From: Thermoplasmata archaeon
GTDB lineage: Archaea > Thermoplasmatota > E2 > DHVEG-1 > B8-G13
Assembly: GCA_021162485.1 (NCBI GenBank)
Contig: JAGGYP010000032.1
Location: 1 to 8,816, forward strand
Reading direction: 5' to 3'
Length of the DNA stretch: 8,816 nucleotides
Below the pieces are notes generated by a model that made no database searches, was not told where the DNA came from, and saw nothing but the letters and a program-made list of their open reading frames with translations. Position numbers and translations under genes: made by a program. Below, in pieces: positions 1 to 6,075 of the stretch (the first letter of the stretch is position 1; each line of letters starts with the position of its first letter).

Positions 1-3000
1 AAAACATAGAGGCCAAGCATTGAGAGATTCGCAGTATTGTTTGAATACCAGTTGTTTCCCTCTGGGTTGAGTATCACATATGTGATATAACCATTTGGAT
101 AAGTGATATTTGCTATAACCTGAGCAACCTCAACATTATCTGTAACCCTTGCTTTTATTGTAAGAACCTTATTCTGCAGAAGAACCCAAACTGTTCCCCC
201 GCCACGTTCGAAAAACCAATCAAATTCTTTAGCATGAAACTCTTTTATTTCTGGCGGCGTAACATCCTTTGTGACTTGAAAACTACATGTTTTTGATATT
301 CTAGTGTTTCTACGATATGATGCATCTGTAACAACTACGTAGAATGAATATTCTCCCTCTGCTGGTGGTGTAAACTCATACTGCCAAATATTGGAAGTAG
401 ATGATTGTTGAGTGAGCTCATCTAAAACATTTGTTCCATCTGGATAAGTCAGGTTTATCGTTATATTCCATATTCCGGATTCATCTGTAGCATCAACTAC
501 TATGGTAATATTATTGCCCAATTCTACAACTAACATTTCATTATCTGGATAAAGGATTTTATCATTGGCGACTATTTGATTTATATCTGGTGGATTATCT
601 TCTGATCTGTTCACATACAATATTGTACTAGCATAGTTGTTACCAGGAGTAAGATCTTTGACGCTTGGGATAATCTTCGCACCAATAATCCATTTCCCTC
701 TGTAAACGGGAGAACCGTACAAAGCTTTGCTCCACACAGGTAGAACCTCGCTGTCCTCACCATCCTTGGGAATATTTCCTATAGTGGTGTTGGATACCTC
801 CTCGGATTTAGAATAATATAATACTGAACCTTGAGTTGCGTATATTACTATCGTGGATTCCTCAGCAGCTGCGTGTCCTTTGTTCCTAACATATATGGTA
901 GCGTTAACTGGTTTTCCCTCCTCCACTAGACTATCTATAGATATGTTTGTTATTTCTAGATCTGGTAAACCTAAAACATTGATTTGAACTGTTTTTTGAT
1001 TGTTTTTTTCATTGCTCTCTATTATAGTTCCATTGGGATCAACCCTAACTGTTACATTGTAGACTCCATACTCTGAGGTTATCCAGCTGAAGTTAACTAT
1101 TTGTTCTTCATCCTTGCTCATATTTGGTATGGTTCTCCATTGTGTTATGTTCTCCTCTGGGATTTCCAGTTTAACATTTACAATATCACTTACACTAGAA
1201 TCTGCACATTTAATTACTACTTTTAACGTGGCTTTATTTCCCTCATACAACTGCGGGGGTAAAACTTCTATGCTGGATATTGTTAAATCTGGTTTTCCAA
1301 TGTTGAAAAAACTCTCTACCGCAGTAGTATAGTTAGCTTTGTCTTTACATATTGCCTTGGTAACCCATTTTCCCTCTTCACCAACATCAAAAGACACTGG
1401 TTTAGTATCTGGCAGGTACCATGTTAGATTGTCATTGCTTGTTAAATATCTCGTCTTGGTATCGTCTCTAATTTTATTCTTATAAAACTCTACTGTTACA
1501 TTATCTGCCAATGCCTGTGTTCTTATGGTAATATTAATGTTTTTATTTGGCGAGAAATAATCTGTAACATTTGGTCTTATTATTTCTCCTTCCCACCCCT
1601 CAGCCTTGCCAATATAGGTTGTATAACCTGTTGCAGAGGATGAACAATAAGAACTTTTTGAAAGCTGGTTTATATTGTTATTCATCACATCAAAATAGAC
1701 ACAATAGTATTTTATCCCGTTTCCATGTACCGAGATATTTAGATTAACCAATGCATTTGTTTTGTTATTAAAACCAGGTTTTTTCGTCATATTGAAAGTT
1801 ATGCTATCATCTAGCACAGCTCCATCTGATGAGTATTTAACCACTCTAACTGAGTTCTCATCAAAAGTCTCACCATAAATCCCAAGATCAACAAGCATCT
1901 CTGTGAAGTTCAAATCTTCAATGGAAATATTTCCATTGTTTATTCCATCCACAGCAAAAATCTTCCTATAATGCCAACTTTGATTCCACCAGGTTGGTTC
2001 TTTCATCGCAACAACTGTACAACTTTTTTCATTATTTGTCTCATTGTACTCTGGAATTAAACCTTCGGGATCTACCCTAACCTTAACAACATGGTATCCA
2101 AAAGTGATATTGGCATCTACATTCCAAACAATTGAGATGGCCCCACTTTCTCCTTTATCCAAGCTGGACAAGATGGTGTAATTAATTGGTTGATCATCAA
2201 CATAGATTTTAACACCAATATCTTTAGCATATGCTTTTTTATTTATTATGGAAGTAGTTATATCTGCTGTTTTTCCAGCTATACACAGATCTCCATAGAC
2301 ATGGATATCCTCTACAGATAAATCTGTTAAAATTGTTATTGTTAGGGTGAGGCTAACATTTTTGTTACCATCTGTAGTAGACTTTGCATTTATCTCAAAA
2401 ACTGCTTTTTCATTGTTCTCAGCATCAGATGGAGAAGTAACATTAGCGTAAAAAACATCTGTTCCTCCACTTGAAAGGTTCTCAAAACTTGATCTGGATA
2501 GGTTAATATTCCAGTTGTCGCCTCCACTTAGACTCTTATTGGTGATGGTAAAACTATCATTTACTGTACCTGTGTTTTTAATCTCTATCTTATATGATAC
2601 CATGCCACCAGCGGATACAGCTGTTTCATTATTTTTTCCACTCTCATATGAAACATCAGATGTTACATCTATTATACGTAGACTAACTCCTTTGCTTTTA
2701 ACTCTTACATTATCAAGCTCAGCAACATTATTACCTGTATTACTTTCACCTGCTACTTGAGGTACTTTAATTTTTAAAGTATAGGTCCCTGGTTTCGTTG
2801 GTATCCATTCAAAAGAAACATTGTAGCTCTCGCCTTCCTCAAGATAAGTTGATCCTATAATTTTTTCATCTTTTTTGCTATCATTTACAAAAAATTGAAC
2901 TACAACATTCTCACTAGCATCTTTTCCAAGATTTGTTATAGTGGAGTTTACATAAACTGTGTCATTAACCCAAATATTATCAATAGAGGGATAGATTTCT

Positions 3001-3494
3001 ATATCACCCACTTCGATATCCGTGGGTCTCTCCTCAACTGTGAATGTTATACCTCTCACATTGTTACCCTCATTCTCCTCGTCAACATTACCTAAATAAT
3101 CGATAAACGCTGTAGCAGTGTGTGTCCCTATAATATCAGCTCTCCAGCTCAATGTTTTAGTAACCAAGCTCCCTATACCTAAGCTACTGATTATGGTAGA
3201 GTTAACCAAGGTTCCATCTATACGCAATGCCAAGATTACACTGTCTGACAAAGAAGCACTACCAACGTTTTTTACTTTGACACTAAACTCTACTATGTCA
3301 TTTTTACGTATAGTCCCTGTTGGCGAAGTAATTTTGAAATCATCTATTGTTAAATCAGGTTTATCAACTGCGGCTACATTAGGAATAAAAATACTAAGAA
3401 ATGTGGCAAGGAAAAGAAATGAAACAATCAAGGAAAACAAGTTTTTTTCCAACTTTCTAAAATCTCTTCTAATATAACGCACTCTATTATGCAT
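1..3494 (-). CDS. Giant secreted surface protein with CARDB repeats and a DUF2341-like insert (C terminus outside window)
   Basis: The frame opens with ATG at 3494 and stays open for 1164 codons to the window edge, so the C terminus is missing. Residues 1-18 are basic, 19-38 are hydrophobic, and an A-X-A-like site (VAA, about residue 42) suggests a Sec signal peptide. The mature part is a string of beta-sandwich domains. CARDB-like units lie at about 44-153, 159-265, 391-495, 734-840 and 843-962; several open with PDLTI or PDLEI, and several end in a loop such as DPNGTIIESNEKNN (819-832). A NEW3/DUF11-like unit lies at about 268-389. A DUF2341-like segment starts at WWNQSWHYRK (502-511) and runs to about 605. 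Ig-like units start at about 968 and 1079, the second cut by the window edge. There are roughly 35-40 N-X-S/T sequons. CARDB domains are thought to mediate cell-surface adhesion. The start is supported by a GGGTG site 6 nt upstream. A role as S-layer-associated, adhesive or stalk protein is inference; no enzymatic domain is visible. Confidence 0.92.
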   Translation of the reverse strand, partial: MHNRVRYIRRDFRKLEKNLFSLIVSFLFLATFLSIFIPNVAAVDKPDLTIDDFKITSPTGTIRKNDIVEFSVKVKNVGSASLSDSVILALRIDGTLVNSTIISSLGIGSLVTKTLSWRADIIGTHTATAFIDYLGNVDEENEGNNVRGITFTVEERPTDIEVGDIEIYPSIDNIWVNDTVYVNSTITNLGKDASENVVVQFFVNDSKKDEKIIGSTYLEEGESYNVSFEWIPTKPGTYTLKIKVPQVAGESNTGNNVAELDNVRVKSKGVSLRIIDVTSDVSYESGKNNETAVSAGGMVSYKIEIKNTGTVNDSFTITNKSLSGGDNWNINLSRSSFENLSSGGTDVFYANVTSPSDAENNEKAVFEINAKSTTDGNKNVSLTLTITILTDLSVEDIHVYGDLCIAGKTADITTSIINKKAYAKDIGVKIYVDDQPINYTILSSLDKGESGAISIVWNVDANITFGYHVVKVRVDPEGLIPEYNETNNEKSCTVVAMKEPTWWNQSWHYRKIFAVDGINNGNISIEDLNFTEMLVDLGIYGETFDENSVRVVKYSSDGAVLDDSITFNMTKKPGFNNKTNALVNLNISVHGNGIKYYCVYFDVMNNNINQLSKSSYCSSSATGYTTYIGKAEGWEGEIIRPNVTDYFSPNKNINITIRTQALADNVTVEFYKNKIRDDTKTRYLTSNDNLTWYLPDTKPVSFDVGEEGKWVTKAICKDKANYTTAVESFFNIGKPDLTISSIEVLPPQLYEGNKATLKVVIKCADSSVSDIVNVKLEIPEENITQWRTIPNMSKDEEQIVNFSWITSEYGVYNVTVRVDPNGTIIESNEKNNQKTVQINVLGLPDLEITNISIDSLVEEGKPVNATIYVRNKGHAAAEESTIVIYATQGSVLYYSKSEEVSNTTIGNIPKDGEDSEVLPVWSKALYGSPVYRGKWIIGAKIIPSVKDLTPGNNYASTILYVNRSEDNPPDINQIVANDKILYPDNEMLVVELGNNITIVVDATDESGIWNITINLTYPDGTNVLDELTQQSSTSNIWQYEFTPPAEGEYSFYVVVTDASYRRNTRISKTCSFQVTKDVTPPEIKEFHAKEFDWFFERGGGTVWVLLQNKVLTIKARVTDNVEVAQVIANITYPNGYITYVILNPEGNNWYSNNTANLSMLGLYV
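609..3365 (-). repeat. Protein-level CARDB repeat array
   Basis: Five diverged CARDB-like units of about 100-120 residues lie inside the surface-protein gene. They are interrupted by a NEW3-like unit and, between units 3 and 4, by the DUF2341-like segment. Units 1 and 4 share a recognisable DNA stretch: the KPDLTI codons near 3347-3363 and near 1281-1298 are almost the same. The other units have diverged too far for DNA-level recombination to be obvious. Confidence 0.75.
1680..1994 (-). other. DUF2341-like domain inside the surface protein
   Basis: Residues about 501-605 begin with W-W-N-Q-S-W-H-Y-R-K, the usual opening of DUF2341 (W..sW.yRk). They continue with alternating hydrophobic strands, including TEMLVDLGI, VRVVKYSSDG and KYYCVYFDV. 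In archaeal and bacterial surface proteins this domain often sits among Ig-like or CARDB repeats; its function is unknown. Here it is followed by an unassigned beta-rich stretch (about 632-731) before the CARDB units resume. Confidence 0.65.
3369..3494 (-). other. Predicted signal peptide of the surface protein
   Basis: Residues 1-42 comprise a long basic N region (seven Arg/Lys among the first 14 residues), a hydrophobic core from L19 to about I37, and P-N-V-A-A before V43-D44. This fits Sec export with signal peptidase I cleavage after A42. The N region is longer than usual for a bacterial signal peptide. An uncleaved N-terminal anchor is the alternative. Confidence 0.7.
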
Positions 3495-3500
3495 TTCTAA

Positions 3501-3505
3501 CACCC
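3501..3505 (-). promoter_or_regulatory. SD-like site GGGTG for the surface-protein gene
   Basis: GGGTG lies 6 nt upstream of the ATG at 3494. It pairs in part with the archaeal anti-SD, whose full complement contains GGAGGTGA. The same pentamer sits 5 nt before the start chosen for the 818-residue membrane protein, which supports both starts. Confidence 0.55.
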
Positions 3506-3510
3506 AATTT

Positions 3511-3541
3511 TTATATAGCAACCTTTTATTTATATTTATTA
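3511..3541 (-). promoter_or_regulatory. Candidate archaeal promoter (TATA-like) for the surface-protein gene
   Basis: The 68-nt gap between the membrane-protein stop and the surface-protein ATG holds two AT-only candidates. TAATAAATATAAATAA (3541 to 3526) is centred about 40 nt before the ATG, which would give a leader of about 13 nt containing the GGGTG site. TATATAA (3517 to 3511) is centred about 20 nt before the ATG and would place the transcript start inside the gene, so the first is preferred. No T-rich terminator follows the upstream stop, so readthrough from the membrane-protein operon is also possible. AT-rich DNA makes chance matches likely. Confidence 0.35.
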
Positions 3542-3562
3542 TCGCATATTTCTATTTTTCTA

Positions 3563-6073
3563 TTATTTTCCTCTGAACAATATATTTTCAAATATGTAAT
3601 ACTCCATGTTGTAGATTTTTTCTTGATCACTATTTGGAATTGTGAATGTGCCACCCATCACCGCATCACTAAATGTATAGGAATCCGCAAAAACAGCCAC
3701 TGTTCCTTTACCTACACTTGAGAAAGATAATATCGTATGATTGTTTTCATCCAATACTGTAACATTTCCTCCGATTATGTTGAGATATGGCATCGAGGTC
3801 GATAGGTTTACTGTTGTATTACTTGCTGCATTGAATTCTAATTTTGCAGAAATATATTTGCTTTCTGTTGTAATCCACATGCTAAAGTACTGCAAAAGCT
3901 CGTTTGCTGTAGAATTCACATTCAAAATACTATCCATAACCAACAATCTACCGCCGTTTTCAACATAATCTGAAAGCATATTTGTCTCTTCCTCAGTAAA
4001 TGATTTATCTGGGTTTATGATAACCACTACATCTGCCTTATCTAAGCTATTATTATCTATCTTCTCCTCAGTATAGGGAATATAACCCATTCTTTGTGTC
4101 CAAACAAAGAAGGTGTTGAATAATTTCTTGTTATCAGTTGTGATACCCGCGGGCGATGGTGATATGATGTAACCAGAATGCTCACTATCAAAACATATCC
4201 TTGTATAATCTGCATGTGGAGATGGTAGAGAATAATTTGCCTTGTTTATCAAATAAAAACCTGGAACAGCTATGGAAAACGCTAATGCTCCAACTACAAT
4301 GAAGGATAAAATTTTTTTCAAACCAGATAAAGGTCTGTTGAGATACAACGATAAAACTAGAAAAACAATCCCAATCAGGAGGAAAACAGTGTTTGCAAAA
4401 CCATACAGGTTTTTCCTGTTTAGATACTCCATCACACCCAGATTAAAATCTGTATAACCATCCATAAACATACAAAAGTTTGAAAAACAAGTGCTATCTG
4501 TAAACGCTACTACTCTTCCTTTTCCATATTTCACCGCTACAACCTGTAAAAACAAACCTTGTTCTGTGTCAAGAGTTGATCTCATCTCTCTAAAGAAATA
4601 CTGAGTAGAATATGTTCCAGGCTCTGCAAGTAAACCATAGCCAACAATAACATTTTCAGAGTTTATAGGGGCTTCTAAGGTGCAAGATGTTAGAAAATCA
4701 AACTCTTGCATATTCTGCACTATTGGATGTGCTGCTATTTTAGGTGACCTGTAGACAGATGTTTTTCCTGTCCCCAGCTCATAGGTTGCATCGTATCTAA
4801 ACGTTATTCCAAATTTTTCAGAGATTTGATTCAGGTAAAAATTCATGCCAAACACGTTTGTATGATCCCCTATGAGATAGAGACCACCACCATTTTTAAC
4901 AAAATCCACAATCGCGTTTATCTCCTCATCGGAGAACAAGCTAGTTGGACATTTTATAACAAGTATATCATAGTTTTTCAGAAGAGATGCATTTAGAGTA
5001 TGATTTATATTCCTATCAACATGGTAATAATAGTTCAACCACTCAGCCCAATTATAATAATTATACGTGGACAACTGCCCATACCATTCCTTATCCAAGG
5101 GTCTTGTAGTGTCTTCCCATTCACTATGCAGCTCATCAATCAAAACTCTACCTTTTTTTTCCTCACCAGGGTCATAGTAGCAACTTGCAGCTATTAGAGA
5201 GAATATAGAGACAAAGAAAAGAACATAGGCTATAACTTTCTTTCTATTGATATCAAATGTTTTAAAAAACCCTAGCTCAAAAGATAGCTCTCCAAGTGGT
5301 GCAAACTTCATTAAAAGCAAAGCAAGAGGGATAAAGGTTAAAAGAGTAGGAAAACCATCAAGAAAAATGGTTATACTATTAGCATAGGTATAGGCAAAAA
5401 TAAGAAAAACGTATCTAAGGATAAGATAAACACTACTTGTCATTAACAAAATCAGCGAATAAACAAACATTTTTTTTGTTTTCTTTATGAAAAAGAAGAG
5501 GATTATTATCGAAGATATAACCATTAAAAACCATGGTAGAAAAGCTAGTTTTTCCAAGGTTGTAGTAATCGGATAAACATCACCACTCATCTTCACAAAT
5601 AACAAACCATTTACCACAGATGAACTAAAACCAAACAAGTTGCACAGGAAAGATGCAACAGGAGAAAACCAATCTACTCTATGGTAATGCGACCCTAACA
5701 GTATATATAATGGTAGAAAAGCAGATTGCAAAGACAGTATAGCGCCGCCTAGGATGAGACCAAGAGAAACAAAATTGAATTTTTTAATTTTCAACGATAT
5801 AAGATATATGAGTACCCCGCATAGTATAACTATAAAACCTATGTTATATGGATAATTTAGCAAAACAATGGGTATGAACAAAAACGGGAACAGAAGCAAA
5901 TATCTTTTATCTATAATAAACTTCTCCTTGGTATAGGTGCTAAGCACGATAAATAGTAAGCCTATAACAACTGCAATGATTGATGATAAAACATCTGGTT
6001 TGTTGAAAAAATTTGTTGAGAACAACCAGCTACAGGACAGTATTACTATGCCCAGCCAAAACAATCTTTTCAT
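3563..6073 (-). CDS. Polytopic membrane protein with two extracytoplasmic DUF4350/GATase1-like domains (836 aa)
   Basis: Predicted membrane helices lie at about 4-20, 29-46, 57-73, 77-95, 101-126, 175-197, 203-228, 232-256 and 279-298. A soluble domain follows (about 305-550), then two helices (about 558-577 and 587-609) and a second soluble domain (about 612-836). Domain 1 has D-E-L-H-S-E-W-E (313-320), the strand-helix-strand FSDEEINAIVDFVKNGGG (380-397), GDHT (402-405) and a late GKGRVVAFTDS strand (517-527). Domain 2 repeats this as DSEH (629-632), FTEEETNMLSDYVENGG (692-708) and GKGTVAVFADS (788-798). The fold resembles DUF4350, GldG and IFT52-type GATase1-like modules. No G-X-C-X-G nucleophile elbow is visible, so amidotransferase activity is not expected; a binding or scaffolding role outside the membrane is inferred. 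It starts 2 nt after the stop of its upstream paralogue, so the two are probably translationally coupled. A biochemical function cannot be named. Confidence 0.9.
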   Translation of the reverse strand: MKRLFWLGIVILSCSWLFSTNFFNKPDVLSSIIAVVIGLLFIVLSTYTKEKFIIDKRYLLLFPFLFIPIVLLNYPYNIGFIVILCGVLIYLISLKIKKFNFVSLGLILGGAILSLQSAFLPLYILLGSHYHRVDWFSPVASFLCNLFGFSSSVVNGLLFVKMSGDVYPITTTLEKLAFLPWFLMVISSIIILFFFIKKTKKMFVYSLILLMTSSVYLILRYVFLIFAYTYANSITIFLDGFPTLLTFIPLALLLMKFAPLGELSFELGFFKTFDINRKKVIAYVLFFVSIFSLIAASCYYDPGEEKKGRVLIDELHSEWEDTTRPLDKEWYGQLSTYNYYNWAEWLNYYYHVDRNINHTLNASLLKNYDILVIKCPTSLFSDEEINAIVDFVKNGGGLYLIGDHTNVFGMNFYLNQISEKFGITFRYDATYELGTGKTSVYRSPKIAAHPIVQNMQEFDFLTSCTLEAPINSENVIVGYGLLAEPGTYSTQYFFREMRSTLDTEQGLFLQVVAVKYGKGRVVAFTDSTCFSNFCMFMDGYTDFNLGVMEYLNRKNLYGFANTVFLLIGIVFLVLSLYLNRPLSGLKKILSFIVVGALAFSIAVPGFYLINKANYSLPSPHADYTRICFDSEHSGYIISPSPAGITTDNKKLFNTFFVWTQRMGYIPYTEEKIDNNSLDKADVVVIINPDKSFTEEETNMLSDYVENGGRLLVMDSILNVNSTANELLQYFSMWITTESKYISAKLEFNAASNTTVNLSTSMPYLNIIGGNVTVLDENNHTILSFSSVGKGTVAVFADSYTFSDAVMGGTFTIPNSDQEKIYNMEYYIFENILFRGK

Positions 6074-6075
6074 TT

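Noticed and set aside
1114..3477. Several plus-strand open frames of 60-120 codons, such as 3118-3477
   Set aside because: They lie antisense to the continuous surface-protein frame, show no recognisable domain, and are expected by chance opposite a long AT-rich coding region.
3495..3562. Rho-independent-type terminator or small RNA in the 68-nt gap
   Set aside because: There is no stem-loop followed by a T tract in the direction of transcription; the gap is explained by a TATA-like element and an SD-like site.
4424..5161. Active class I glutamine amidotransferase
   Set aside because: The nucleophile elbow with its Cys and the downstream His-Glu pair are not recognisable; only the general fold pattern is present.
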